From: Sycobia sp. Sy_11
Taxonomy: Eukaryota > Arthropoda > Insecta > Hymenoptera > Epichrysomallidae
Length of the DNA stretch: 64,000 nucleotides
Direction of reading: 5' to 3'
NCBI GenBank assembly: GCA_018907035.1
Contig: JACCIC010000001.1
Span: 7,367,501-7,431,500, forward strand
The translations under genes were made by a program, and so were the position numbers. The notes under the pieces were generated by a model. That model was given only the letters and a program-made list of their open reading frames with translations, was not told where the DNA came from and made no database searches. Shown piece by piece: positions 1 to 12,861 of this stretch; the stretch's first letter is position 1, and every line of letters begins with the position of its first letter.

Positions 1-245
1 ATACCATACGATAATACAGTCGAAGACTTATTCGACTAACCACATAACAGAAGCAATGATGAATCAGTAGCTCCTGTATGCCCTCGCAACGGCAAATATA
101 AGCTTCAAAGCCAGACCGCGACGTTGAAATGCGCACGTGCACAATTCTCACTCTGTTCGGTCATAATGTAGTCTCGTTTGAACTTGGCGGGTCGCGCAAT
201 TAAGCTATCAACTATATCTCCCGCTCATTCTATCTCACTCTCTAC

Positions 246-282
<37 letters not shown>

Positions 283-1800
283 CTGTCTCCCTTTCTCCAA
301 TGCGTTGCTCTTGCAAAGTATGCGCAAATGCACTGATGCACGCGGTGCGGGCCCTGCGCCTTTTCAGGCCGCGACAAAATAAGATACATGTGTCTGTACA
401 TATATATAGATGTATATGTATATGTATATGTATATATATATATAATAAAGTCGCTCGGGCTTCAATGGAGAACTGCGCTCGCGCCCCCATATATGCGCGC
501 GATGAGTCGCAAGTTTCGTCGGTTTCTCGTTGCGCGATTTCGTAATAATTCCTCGTTGGCGTACGAGCGGCGGGGCGTGCGCGCGAGTTATTTTGCACAT
601 AATATGCCGATGATGATCGTGAAATATTCTAACGCCCCCTATCTTTTTCCCTCCCAGCTCGTCGTTCGACTAACTGTTCCATTGACATGGGAACGATTGA
701 GTGAGAAATATGCTTATTGAAACGACGACGACGCTCCTTCGGCGCGCCGTTCTCTTATCTCGGCCTAGAGAGCGGATATTCCATCGGGCGTCGCTTTTGC
801 CTTAACCCTCACCCCTCCGCCCCATCAGTTGGCCGATTGATCGACCGATTCACGCATATGTTTATGCAGCCAGGCCGAGAGACCCGATGCGTCGGGAAAT
901 ATATATCGCCTAAAAGGTACACAGCCGCGCGCGCGCGCGCACACACACATACAGACACACAGCCACGTAGCGCCGTACTCGATTGAATTAGACAGCGATC
1001 GATGCCTATTTCAACTCTTTTCGACGGCAGCATCATTAATTTCATCGGCATCGGGCGCCGTTTGAGCCCCCCCCCCATCACCTCTTCCCACCACCCTTCG
1101 TGAATATATATATACTCGTCAATAGCCGAAAGCGTCGCTATTACTCGATCATTCAACACGCTACACGTTTCCCCAGGCGGCATCTTACAGTCGTGTGACA
1201 AGCGGGTGAATAAAATCTAATAAAATCCTTCGGATAACCGACTGTCGCACGAAATTTACGCGCTATTGAAATAACTGTTATATATATGTAGGTGCTTGTG
1301 TATAGTGGCACACGCACGTGCTCCGTGAAATAAATCACACGCTCACTCCTGCTTCTTGGCTGCTTCGTCTTCGTCCTCTTCGGACCTCTCGCGCGTCTTA
1401 TTCTCGACAAGCGCGCGCGTGAATTATACTAACAAAGTAGACCTCCTTATCTTCCGCGCCTCTCGCGAATGCGTATATTATTATACGAGAAAATTAAGCG
1501 TGCGGCCGGAAGGCGCCTGTGTGATGTATGGTATATATTTCTATATTGTACGCAAAACGACGAAACTCATAGAAGATCTCCGGCGCGCGTTACCCACGAG
1601 GTTCGGTAATAATTAAGATAAAGAAATTATCATATACACGGTTGCGACTGTCTTCATCGAGCCCTTGGCGCGCCTGTATTGAGTGTTCGTGCAGAAGTGA
1701 CACGAGCCGGAGACGCGGAAAATTAAGCCGAACCTCTGTACCAGAGATTCTATGCTTAGTGAACATAAATATAGTCTGGACGTTTGTCCTGTCTGTCTTG
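1..1800. other. CpG-rich non-coding block with microsatellites
   Basis: No gene is supported here. The block has many CpGs and several simple repeats: a (TC)n tract at about 250-278, a TATG/TA tract at about 395-445, and a (CG)n to (CA)n transition at about 926-962. A C-run lies near 1069-1077. ORFs in this stretch mostly translate these repeats (Arg/Glu, Ile/Tyr or Leu/Ser runs) and resemble no protein family. It may be intronic to the gene whose exon lies at the right edge, which is inference. Confidence 0.6.
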
Positions 1801-2090
1801 AATGTGTGGGCGAGGAATTATTGAAATTCAACAAAATAATAATTATGTTGACTTTTTCGAGAGATATTTGTGTTTAAACTCCTCTCTAAAGCTAAATCCA
1901 CGAAAATCTCGAAGTAACTTGGATACTTGGATTTCACTTCGAAACGGTTATTTGCCACTCAGGCAGATTTTTCTTATTGTTTATTACAGAAAGTGAAAAA
2001 AGTTATTATAGCAGTGACTGTTGAATTAGCAGTAGAGAGATTGTTGATCAGGTCAGGAAATTTTTATGGTTGTTTTTGTCAAATTAATTG

Positions 2091-2745
2091 AATTCTGATC
2101 AAAAGCAACGTCTCCGTGACATCGTTCAAGAGTTAATAAATGAAATAAATAACAGTACTACATTTCTTGAGCGAATCAGAACGTGTGATCAATCATGGGT
2201 TTATAGATAGGATGTCGAAACTAAGGCTCAATCGGACACCTGGAAACATTTACCGTCACGAACGACGAAAAAAGCAGAACGTGTTCAATCAAATGTGAAG
2301 GTTTTGCTCAAAGTGTTTTTAATTTCAATGATGTACTAGATTATATGTTCCGACCTATAAGTTAGATGGATAATAACGAATATGCGTATACGAGTTTCAC
2401 GTTGTTCGCGCGTAGCAATTCAACAAAAGAGACCACATTTTGTATGAAAATCAGTCATCATGATTGAATCACTATAATACACCTGATGACATGTCCTAAT
2501 GCTTATTAGTGAATTTTTCGCAAATGACAATGGTATATTAATGCCACGACCACCCTATTAATCGGATTTGGCCCCTGTACCGTTTGGGTGTTCTTCCAAA
2601 GACGAATAAGCCCAGGAAAGAAATACACTTAAATAACACCTATTAGCTAAAACAGAAACTTTGAATCCACCGAGTCGCATTTCGAATTATGAATTTCAAA
2701 ATTGCTTTGAAGATTAGAAAATGCACTGGCAGAACTAGCTTTAAA
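2091..2745 (+). pseudogene. Degenerate mariner (Tc1/mariner, D,D34D) transposase relic
   Basis: This is a decayed mariner transposase, a DNA cut-and-paste enzyme. The frame starting at 2091 reads like the middle of a mariner protein. It has a T-C-D-Q-S-W stretch (about 2190-2207) where the family has the first catalytic Asp, then Y-R-stop-D-V-E-T-K, and S-N-V-K-V-L-L-K-V-F at about 2290-2320. A one-base loss near 2317-2321 shifts the frame, after which F-N-D-V-L-D-Y matches the family's F-N-G-V-V-H-Y. Further right are an A-I-Q-Q-K-R-P segment (about 2416-2436), a damaged H-H-D-N-A-P region (about 2471-2490) and a degraded P-P-Y-S-P-D-L-A-P segment (about 2545-2580). The C-terminal N-C-F-E-D-(stop)-K-M-H-W-Q is at 2701-2731. 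At least two in-frame stops and several frameshifts make it inactive. The N-terminal helix-turn-helix half and the terminal inverted repeats were not found, so the borders are approximate. Confidence 0.85.
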
Positions 2746-3480
2746 CGCGACGAAATAAATCTTTACATATAAATAATATCTGATTATTATTTATATTGCT
2801 CGTTTGCATTACATATTAAGTGCATGATAAAGTAATCGCATACGTCATTGTGAGTATGAGAAAGAAGAATTTAACGAATTTATAGTTAAACCACTCAATC
2901 AAAATTATGTTACGTACTGACTTAGCCAGCAGTAATATCTAGAAGTTATTGATCGTGAGTAGAACGCCGAATAACTGTTCCAATGTAAAAAATCGAAATC
3001 ACTGAGTTCATTAATGACAATTTCACTGATTTCGTTGTAGACAAAAATGATCGTTGTTTCTTGTTTTTTATTAACGAATTAGTAATACTGTACATTTAGT
3101 GTCTAATATAATCAGGTAAAAGAGGAGCAGTGAAGAATATGAGAAGAGGAAAAACAAGTAGAAAAAACACCGCGAGTTCCTTTTCTATAAGAATGCTTTT
3201 TGAATATAATTATAACTGATCCAAAATTTCTTTTCTTTCCATTTCAATAACGTCGTATAAGATCTCGATAAATAATATAATGACTGAAGTCTTTAGCAGT
3301 CTAGTTGTATATACGATGATTTTTCAAATGCTCCACCATATACTACACATATATATTGTACAATTATAATACCCAATTAAGAGTCTTCATTTTCGTTGTT
3401 TCGTCGTTCAAACTGTTTCATTTTAATTACGGCGATTCGCTTTCCGTTCCCGATGCTGGTAGAAGCTTAATCTTTAACTC
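2746..3480. other. AT-rich non-coding stretch
   Basis: Unique AT-rich sequence with no ORF or repeat that I can interpret. Its left edge could include the decayed 3' end of the mariner copy. Confidence 0.5.
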
Positions 3481-4020
3481 TCGCACGTGTAACCCACTTC
3501 GCGTGCTTGCGAGCTTTTATCAAGACTAATGATGAGCTCAAGAGTGAGAAAGAGAGAGGGGACGAGGTAGAGAGCACAGAGCACACGAATACACGTTTCC
3601 TTTTAATGCAGAAGAATATTATGGCCTGCTCTCTGAGTCTGGGGGGAGGAGGGCACCAGCGCGGATGGATGCCCGGGTATCGTCGAAAAGAGAGCGCTCC
3701 GTCTGCTCTACTCTCTCAAATCGGGCTTAATGCGGAGCGACGTCAATTTCCACCTCGTCTCGCGACTTCATTTCTCATGCAAATTTACCCAAGACAGGAG
3801 AGTGCGTGTGCATACAGATATATACGTCGTATAATAGTCTCTTGTCTCTCGGACACGAGAGAGTGCGCGCTAGCATTCGTTGCAAAACGAGCAAGGACGC
3901 ACATGTGCTACGAACCGTTCTTATAGTGCACTTTGTGAGTTCCAGCTTTTAAATCTCTTTCTCTCTTTATGTCTCTCTCTTTCTATCTACCTCTCTCTGT
4001 CTATCTCTCTCTCCTCTTAG
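3481..4020. other. Short GC-richer patch ending in a pyrimidine tract
   Basis: This patch has more CpG than its surroundings and ends in an imperfect (TC)n/(TCTA)n tract at about 3955-4017. A 139-codon ORF at 3507-3926 has no domain-like sequence, and its composition follows the local base composition, so it is not annotated as a gene. Confidence 0.5.
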
Positions 4021-7000
4021 TTGGTAACGGACAGATTCATGAGGTCCGTTTTTCTATGCAACCTCTCTGGCTTTTAACTTATTAATATTATTAATTTTAA
4101 AGAGAAAAATTCAATTTTTTAAATCTTGATTCATGGAAAAAAGAAAGTAAATTAAGATTATAAAACTACCTTACTGGAATATTTATAATTGAACAAAGAT
4201 TAATATGATATATGTATATAAATTAATAACAATCATTAATATCAAAAGGAAAGTTTAATATTGTAACTAGTACTTTTAATTTTTAATATATCTTATATGA
4301 AATGAATATTTATTTTATTGTACACAATATATGAATTATGAACCGATAAAAATTTTTTAAGATTAATTATTCGATTAAATAACCAATGTTTAATGTACAC
4401 ATTTATACATTATTCTGCTTGGCATATATTAATTAACGTTGAATCAAAAAGATATAAAAATTAATATGCTATATTAGATGAATTCTAAGTGGTTTACTCT
4501 TGCCTTTATAGCAGCAACAGGCGTTCCCAAAGGGAGGAGAGATAAGAAAACCCTGAATTTCGGTGTGGAGATATAGTTTTACTACCACTCGGCAGAGGGT
4601 GTTTATGGAAAGTTCTCTACCCTACATACGATTCAAAAAAGATCAAAAAAGCTTCGCGTTAATGGAGGATTATTTATATTAATGGCAGTTGTATCTTAAT
4701 AATATAAAAAGTAACGAGCAATAGAAAAAAAGTTATAAAGAAATATTCAAGCTATAATTTAGCATCATTAAGCTTAAAACATTATATTAAAATTAAAATG
4801 GAAATAAAGCTTTTAATAGAATAATATATTAGAGAATATGGATTTGACCAAACGTAACGTTTGATAGCCTCTTTCTTTTTACGAACCATTCTGTTTTTTT
4901 CTTTTTGGTGCATCTGTTTCCATAGTTTTCATCACGCATTTAATGTACAGAGCGCTTACGCTGCACAGAGTGCCAATAAAGCTTTCATAGTTCACCGCCT
5001 CGGTCCATTCCATATCAGGTAGGAATAACGAAAAGTACCAAATTTTCATTATACGATGCACTTAGCATTTTAAAGATACATTAAAACTAGCGCAAATTTA
5101 TATGCTGCTTGATAAAATTCATATATAAAATAACTGTAATTCTAATTTTAATATTCTGAATGCTGAAAATTGTAAATTATCGACTGGTAATGAACGCTGG
5201 CTATAAAACACGAATTGAATATGTTAAACGAAATCTGATGTAGATTGCAATGCTTTATCTTGTGGTACAGCACTTGTAGCATTATATAGAAAATTTCTGC
5301 GTCTTATAGATGGAGAATCCAAAAAAGTTTAGTATACATTATCACCCTATTAATTTAAGGAGTTAACGAGTTTTCGCGTTCGACCGTTAAAATCAAAATG
5401 CAAAAAAAAGAAAAACGCAATTCAATTTTCAAAGGTGTTTAGTGGTGGATAGTTAATGTTAAAGCACTTGGCCAGCAGTAAGCGTACATTTGTATATATG
5501 GCGTACATATATATATTATCCCGCGCCTTTAATATCCGTCAAATTTCTATTAGCGCTTTTAAACGTCCGTAATTATCCGAGTCAGTCGTGTAGCGATATT
5601 AAAAAAAATTCTTTTTTGTTTTTCACGTTTCCCGTGCGGTGATTTATGCGTTTTAACTATCCATCGGTCGAGCATGAAAAAGTTCAACAATTGAAATAGT
5701 GGTTGCGAAAAGCCGCTCTCGATAGCTGTATAAAGCGGAAAGAGAGGGGGTCAGAGTATATAGGTATATAGACGGTGATGAATAATTTTATGCCCCTCCC
5801 CCTTCTTCTTCTCCTTTCCTTTCCAAACGCAATCTGCGCTTGTGTTCGTGCGATCTGTCGTCGCGAACTTTTTCTCTTACGTTCACGCCCAGACGTTACA
5901 ACTATTTGTCTATGTCCCGATGCTCCTTTCAGATTTATGAACGCAATTTTTCACACGAACTTCCACTCTGTATAATTTTGTGTGGAAAAATGTTTTGGAT
6001 CGAAAAAATGTATCTGATTCATTCGGTCATTATATTATATTTCATCCATTTTATTAAGAGGACTCTTTGTAAAATCAAAGATTATGAAAAAGGTCAAATA
6101 TGTCATTTACATATAGATTGGCTGACAAATGGAACAAGGTTTAGTTGAATCATTCCAATTTCAATATTAGACTTTTTTTTAAATAATTATGTAAAATGCT
6201 TAAATATTTGGCATTTTTTGTTTGATTGCTTCTCAAATAACAAAGCCTTACAAATTTGAATACTTAATTGAAAATAAACGCTGCAGAATTCATTTATTTT
6301 TAGGGTGTCTTGGCCAAACTTATTCCAAGGTCAACTTTTGTTTTTTTTTTTTTTTAAGGAATCACTATTTTTGATATAAGATTCTAAAAGAACAAAAATT
6401 CTACATTCAGGCTTTCATGTATGAGTCAATGATATTATATTCATAATATGTGACAAAATCTATCAATTTTTAATTCTTCCAGAATTTGAAATAATTCCGG
6501 TTCAAATATAGATTGACCTTCGATTGACTACGATGCTGATGCGATATAAATAAACGTCTTATATCAAAACTTGTATAACCAGGAGTTACACATTTTTATT
6601 TAAGAAATTATTGTTTTATAGAGAGTGCACCGCTACATGCTTGTTACCTGATTGCTCTTTATACGTGGCAAAACCTCACGTGGGTTAGTTCATTGATGTG
6701 TTTAATATGCATTATTTGTAAAAAGGTTTAGCGTTCTTGTATTCGTTAAATAAAACTTTTGAACTAAATAAAAATTTACAATTTACATAAGAACCTTTAT
6801 TAACTTATAATAAATTATATAAGCATCAATGAATTGTTATAAAATTTCATTGATGATTAATACATTTGAGCGGACTGGTAATACATTATTTCAAAACGGA
6901 TATTGAAATTTCAAAGATTATGAATTTTAGATTATGAAATTTTGAAATAGAGAAATTTCAGTGACTTAGTGAAATATGTTTTAGTATCAGCAATAACAGT

Positions 7001-7740
7001 GTATATATAAATTCGCTGTACTTCAGCAGCAAGCGATATAACAGAAATGTTGAAACATGATAGAATTTTTCTAAGCTTTCGATCAAAACATCGTCGATGC
7101 CCTACGCATGTTCACGTAATAAAAATTCTTACTTGTTTCAATAGACATTATCATAAAAATGTTCGCATTAATTTAAAAAATGTTGATACGAAAGAGCAAG
7201 TTCAAACGTTTCAATTCATATCATATATTTTATACAATATTCTTTTGGCGTTTCATCATCTTTCAAACATTCTAAAATTTTTACTGGAGTTTTTATCAAT
7301 GCTCTATATAAGAAGAGGTCACATAAAAGCGAGCATAAAAGAGACGCGCAAATCTTAAGCTGTATAATTTTACGAATCTTTCACGGTAAAAAGATTAATT
7401 CAGGGCAGGGTAATAAAATCCCCAATATTTTAAATTACAAGAATTATTTTATCGCTAAGCTCATAAATTTTTATACGGCGGAGAACTTCCTCGGAGTCGA
7501 GACATTTTTATGAGCAACCGAATACAAATAGATTAGACATTGATGCCGAATGATTTAAGGGGATGTTGTCGTTAAATCTGACCGTCACTATGTGGGATGT
7601 AACGACGATAAGATCAAGGCTATATTTTTGTGAGTGTAAAGGATATTTACATACTTCAACAAAAATGACATTATTATAGGGTAGTTACTGCGAATAAGAA
7701 ACTGTTTCAAAGCAATTTTCGAGAATACTAGAAAAAAACT
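4021..7740. other. AT-rich non-coding desert
   Basis: Long AT-rich stretch without dinucleotide microsatellites. Short ORFs on both strands (for example 5840-6148 and 7047-7358) are rich in Ile, Phe, Lys and Tyr, as chance ORFs in AT-rich DNA are. No recognised element was found. Confidence 0.5.
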
Positions 7741-7744
7741 ATAC

Positions 7745-7976
7745 ATTGCAAGCTGTGAATTTACAACTCGATACAATGGCTTCCGAGTTATGACGAGAAG
7801 AAACGTGCGCGTGCGCGCGCGCACACACATACACGCACAAACAAATTATATAGGAGTACAAATGTATGATAAATAGCCTTCAAAGAACACTATGTTTCTT
7901 ATTCTGTATTTCATTTCAGCATGACTCGGAAGCCACTACGTCCACTCCGCGAGTTGTAATTCACAACTTTTGCAAT
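7745..7976. repeat. Imperfect inverted repeat (foldback/MITE-like)
   Basis: The left arm (about 7745-7796) and the right arm (about 7921-7976) are imperfect reverse complements. The right arm reads ACTCGGAAGCCA, a variable spacer, CGAGTTGTAATTCACA, then TTGCAAT. The complement of the left arm reads ACTCGGAAGCCA, a shorter spacer, CGAGTTGTAAATTCACA, then TTGCAAT. The arms enclose about 125 bases containing a (GC)n/(CA)n tract at 7807-7840. The arms could be a small non-autonomous foldback transposon or the remains of two element copies in inverted orientation. No target-site duplication was recognised. Confidence 0.55.
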
Positions 7977-8640
7977 CCCCAATATTTTTGCAATATTTTC
8001 TAATATGGATGCGATGCATGATTCGTTATTCGAACTATATAGTCACGCTATGTGATAATCATTTTAATATCCTTTGAAGCATTCTTGGTACGTATGAAAA
8101 ATATAGTTCCTATCATCCGGCCCGTACAGTGACATTTGGGTTGAAGGGCGTAATTGAAAGGCGTAACGAAGTAAAATCAGGTAAAATCCCTCCGTTATAA
8201 CGCGCATAATATGAAGGGCCACAACTTCTCACAATATCAAAAGTCGTATCACGCGGATAGTGAACAACGTTTGTTTATCGAGCCTTCTGTCACCGTGAGC
8301 AACCATATTTCACCTAATTCCATTTTGACAGTCGTAACCTTCCATAGATTTTTATTATAATAGTTAAATTTTAATTATTCGTTATTATGGCCGAAAGTAT
8401 GATAATAGCCGTTTTTCACTATCAAAGTGTAAAAATTATTATATTGTGAACTATTAGTCAAATTTTTGGTCATTTTACGCGGGTCAGGACGATCAGATAT
8501 TTTTCCAGCATCCCCTTATTTCTTTGTAATATTTTCGACTTGACTCTGAAAGTACGACGTATTAAGCCATATTTAAATGGGTATTCACCGATCTTTTGTC
8601 AATAGTTTCTACTCGCATATTCACTATCTTATTCTAACTT
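7977..8640. other. AT-rich non-coding stretch
   Basis: Unique sequence with no recognised gene or element. It contains a few GC-richer words around 8130-8340, but I see nothing definable there. Confidence 0.4.
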
Positions 8641-9660
8641 TAATTTTATTTCTGTACGCGCGTGTACATATATATATACTGAAGGTTTATAGGCAAGGGA
8701 GAGGGCAAGGACTTTCGCACGAGCGGATCGCCGCAAAATGGTCCACAATGACAAAGCTTGCACATCAGATCGAAGAGAGAGAAAGAAAGGAGACAAAAAC
8801 AGAGAGAAACCGAAGTTAATTTCCAGCCGATTGCGCGTCCATTCCCTGATATAATGGTTCCTTTACCGCCTCCTTCTCTCTTCCATAACTTTCCTCCCTC
8901 ATATCCCACTCCTTCCCGTCCCTCCCCCATATGCTTCCTTCCGGTACTTTGTACAATTCCGCTATGTAGACCCGCGTCTATTTCCCACCCACAGTGCACC
9001 ACCACCCTCGTATTCTTCCGCGGATTAACCGCGACGTTGCTGCAACTGCGGATCGCGGACACCGAAGGGGCGTTCTCAGCCCCCCCCCTACTTTTTCTCC
9101 CGATTGTACAACAGCTTTCCTCTTTCTGTGCCTGTGTGTACACATGTATGTGTACATATTATACTGCCGTTGCGCTTTTTTTATATTATTCTCTTTCTTT
9201 TCCCTTCAGCGCGGCGCGTCCGCGGCCGTGTCGTAAACTTCGGATTATCGGAGTATATTTTTTAACGGCCGCGGACCGGAAGAAGGAATGTGTACCGCAC
9301 GGAAATCTAACGCACACGAACGCAGATACGCTCTTACGCGTGCGCAGAAAAACATACACACAAATGCAGCGTGTGTATAATCTTCTTTTTTCCCTCCGCG
9401 CGCGAGCAAGGTCGATCCGCGCGAGAAGCGCGCGCCGCGTTATCTTCGCGCGCGCAGGTTTTTTTTTTTCACCCGCTGCCTGCTGCGTATATTTTAAACC
9501 GTCGACTTATTGTCTGCCGCGCGCGCTGTTGGATCTCTCTCGACTTTTTCTTCGCGCGGCTCTATTTCCGTATAACTGCCGGGAGGGTTGCTGCTGCAGT
9601 GGGATATGTAGGGATTAACCGTTTTCTTCTTTATTATATATATATATATATATACACGCG
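8641..9660. other. CpG-rich block with a pyrimidine-rich (+) strand
   Basis: From about 8860 to 9130 the + strand is C/T-rich, and from 9200 to 9600 the sequence is CpG-dense with many CGCG words. It ends in a (TA)n tract at about 9633-9653. A 286-codon ORF at 8758-9618 spans it, but its protein is low in complexity (Pro/Ser/Leu/Arg), resembles no family and lacks splice-supported neighbours, so I treat it as spurious. A regulatory CpG-rich element within an intron is possible but unproven. Confidence 0.5.
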
Positions 9661-11040
9661 ATGATGAAGATTTGTGTGTTTGAAATATTTGGATTTATAA
9701 ACAAAGTTTGTCAATATTATTACATTTACTTGACAGGGGTTTGAAGAAGCGTAGTTTTTTGCAAGTTATACAATGAATTATCTTAGAATTGGAGATGTAC
9801 GAAAATAAAAATAGTAAATTTTGTTCTTTTATTAAACATGCTTCAAAAAATTATTTCAAAATATACAGAATTTTTTATGGCACACCTTTATTACATTGTT
9901 AATACAATTGTAGTGATAGGATATGAAAAAAATTAAAAAAGCGAGCTTATAGAAGGAATAAGATTTCATACAATTTTTTTTACCTCAGTAATATATGTAT
10001 TGGAAAAATATTCAAGAACTTCTGTATAAAATTTCGATCCAATTTTCTACTTGACATAAAACCTTACGCGGAAAATTGGTATACGTAAGAAATGCTTCCA
10101 GACAAAAAAAGCCGTATAGTAAATACATCCGAAATCTGTAGCTATATGTCTAGATCGGTGAAATATTTTGTAATACACTATAAGTAAAAGATGTCCTATC
10201 AATGCAGTATGAGGGCAAAAAAGATTTCTATTTACATTCGTAGTATTGCAGCTTTCGAATAATAAAAATCACAAATCATTTTTAATAAATGTTCATGTTA
10301 CTTTTGTACTATTTTTTATTATATATGTACTTCAAATAGATTTATTAAGCTCAGACCTGATTGTATTAATAGCGAAGCGATTCTATGTGTACAAAATGAA
10401 TGTATATTTATCGCTGGAAACAATGATTCAAATTGCCATATATCGCCGTATTCCCAATATATAATCCAGTCTAATGCCGATCGGGCTTGGCTATAATACT
10501 CTCGCTTCTCTGAATTTTCCGAGTAGTATATACCGCTAATTTTCCTCATAATTCATTTCATATATGTAAAGTTCGATGATAATATGCGTACAAGATATAT
10601 ACAGTATGCGCATAAATACGTGATTCGTACGAATTATTTTCCTCAGATCGACGCATATTCTCTAAAAATCTGTATCAATGAAAATCGCTCGTTCGGATAT
10701 TCCATTATTCTCTTTGAATCTTTCTGATTAATAACAATATATATTATACAATAATATTAGCTTGTAGTATTTTGGATCTCCTATTTTGGAATCTCCTCGT
10801 TGTCTTTATTTTTTAAATTGTGAGATGATATTTTAATGCATATTTAGGCTTTTGATATCAAGCGAGAAACTTTTTTATGTATCAGCTTTAAATAATACAT
10901 CGAAAGCAACGCACATTATAACTTGGTAAGCAAACTAATAAAGCGCATAGAGTAGGATTGATGACTTTTGAATCCTTAAAGGCTTAATCCAACGTTGATC
11001 CCTAAGCATTAACACTCGCAGACACACATGAATAAACGCG
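9661..11040. other. AT-rich non-coding stretch
   Basis: Unique AT-rich sequence; no element or gene recognised. Confidence 0.5.
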
Positions 11041-12145
11041 CGTAAATTGTGACAGGATGAGACACGAGCCGCACTTATTTCTCCACTTAATTATTGGACC
11101 AGAAACTGTCCCACTAAGCTCTTCGTTCTCCGTGCGTCCGACTGATAAACACGATCTTCTTACCCATTGTTACATAATGTGTATATATAAATATTTACAA
11201 ATTATCGAATCCGGCAACGAATATCAGAGTGCTTTAAAGACACACACGCACACACACATTATATATAAACCTTTATGTCTAATGACTATCGTGTGACGGA
11301 CAATAAAAGATATAGAGAAAGACACGCATCAAGAGATACAACAGGCGTATATTTATACGGGTGCGCGTGTGTGCGTGCGCGCGCGCGCGCGCATTCTAGC
11401 TTATTACTTGCACCCCCGGCACCCGACCGACCGACCGTCGCGGCGACGAAGCGAAGTATAACAGGCTCGACATTTAATTATAGCATTATACGGATAGCTC
11501 GTATATGCCTGCTGGTTGCTTTTTGCTCTCTCGCTCCGCGCGCGCGAGCGCGCCCCTGTCAGGCGCGGTTAGCTCGCGCTGGCGTTGAAAAATTTATAAC
11601 GTCCCGGCGGATAGTATAGCGAGGCATACTATACCTATATAATATAGGAGCGCGCGAGACAGCAGCGAGAGCGGAGCCCGATCAAAGCTTTAAAACGCGA
11701 GTCGCTCTCGGCCGCGTATATACGCGTGTCCGCTTTTAACTTATATTATGTATATAGGAGCGCGTGCGCGTAGACACGCCGCGCGGTGTTCCGGGTCTGT
11801 AGTTAAGGAGCAGCGCCCCCATAGCGACGTGTCCGTATGCCTGTGCGCGCGATCGAAAATGTCCATAGGTGGAAAAAGGGAGTAGCAGCAGAGGATGCGT
11901 GCGCGCGCGCGCGCGTGTGTGTGTGTCGGCTGTTTGATTATCCGGCGCGAATCGTTTGTTTGAACAGTTCGGCGTTCAATCACGACGCGGGGAACGACGA
12001 CGCGACGTCCGCCGGAGGAGGGGTTGGAGCTTTTGATTCTTTTTTACACGCGTGTCCCGTTCACCGATCCATTATATACTCCATTGGTTGCGAGCGCGCA
12101 CAGGGCTGTCCATCTCAACCGTGTTGTTTGCACACTGTCGTCGGA

Positions 12146-12171
12146 TATACATACATACATACATACATACA

Positions 12172-12227
<56 letters not shown>

Positions 12228-12296
12228 CAAGCGCTCGGTATTCTACCTCGTTCGTAACGTACCTGGTACACTGGAGAAGATGCAGTGTGTCTGGAG

Positions 12297-12338
<42 letters not shown>
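12146..12338. repeat. Compound microsatellite (ATAC)n-(TA)n ... (TC)n
   Basis: A run of about six ATAC units passes directly into about 25 TA units (12175-12224). Seventy-five bases later comes a perfect (TC)n tract of about 19 units (12300-12338). Such tracts mutate by slippage and are likely to be length-polymorphic. Confidence 0.95.
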
Positions 12339-12341
<3 letters not shown>

Positions 12342-12554
12342 TATATATATATATATACACACACTATATTTACGTGTCCATATAACTCTCGACTTCTTGT
12401 GCGTGTGTAAAATAAAGAACCGGGAAAGCCGAAACGCATTACTGTCTCTGCGGTATCTTAGCCCTGCACACTGCAGACCGATGACGGCGGAGCTCGGGGT
12501 GGAGAGAGGAGACACGCTATCGCCGAGGCCTTCGTGGGCGCGGAACGGCGAAGT

Positions 12555-12559
<5 letters not shown>

Positions 12560-12622
<63 letters not shown>

Positions 12623-12810
12623 CTCCCTCTCTTACACGGCATTTTTATATTTGCAAATCCGCGCTAGATGTATAGAAGTAGCACGGCAGACAGCCCCCGC
12701 GGGGCACACACGCCCCGAAGCGGGACGTATTTTATACAAAAGAGCACCCTCTTCCCTAACTTTTATCTCTCCGTACAAACACGCACACACACGCACACAA
12801 GCAAACAACC

Positions 12811-12860
<50 letters not shown>
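12560..12860. repeat. (CT)n and (GA)n tracts in opposed orientation
   Basis: A (CT)n tract of about 30 units (12560-12620) is followed about 195 bases later by a (GA)n tract of about 22 units (12817-12860). Because one is the complement of the other, a single strand could fold into a long hairpin. The intervening DNA is unique and GC-balanced. Confidence 0.95.

Positions 12861-12861
<1 letters not shown>

Noticed and set aside
4879..5061. Complement-strand 60-codon ORF faintly like an insect odorant-receptor N-terminus
   Set aside because: Too short and the resemblance too vague; no further receptor sequence on either side.
8758..9618. 286-codon ORF, the longest in the window
   Set aside because: Low-complexity Pro/Ser/Arg-rich protein from a pyrimidine-rich, CpG-rich block; no domain, and competing ORFs on both strands.
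12052..12675. 207-codon ORF
   Set aside because: Ile/Tyr and Leu/Ser runs come directly from (TA)n and (TC)n tracts.
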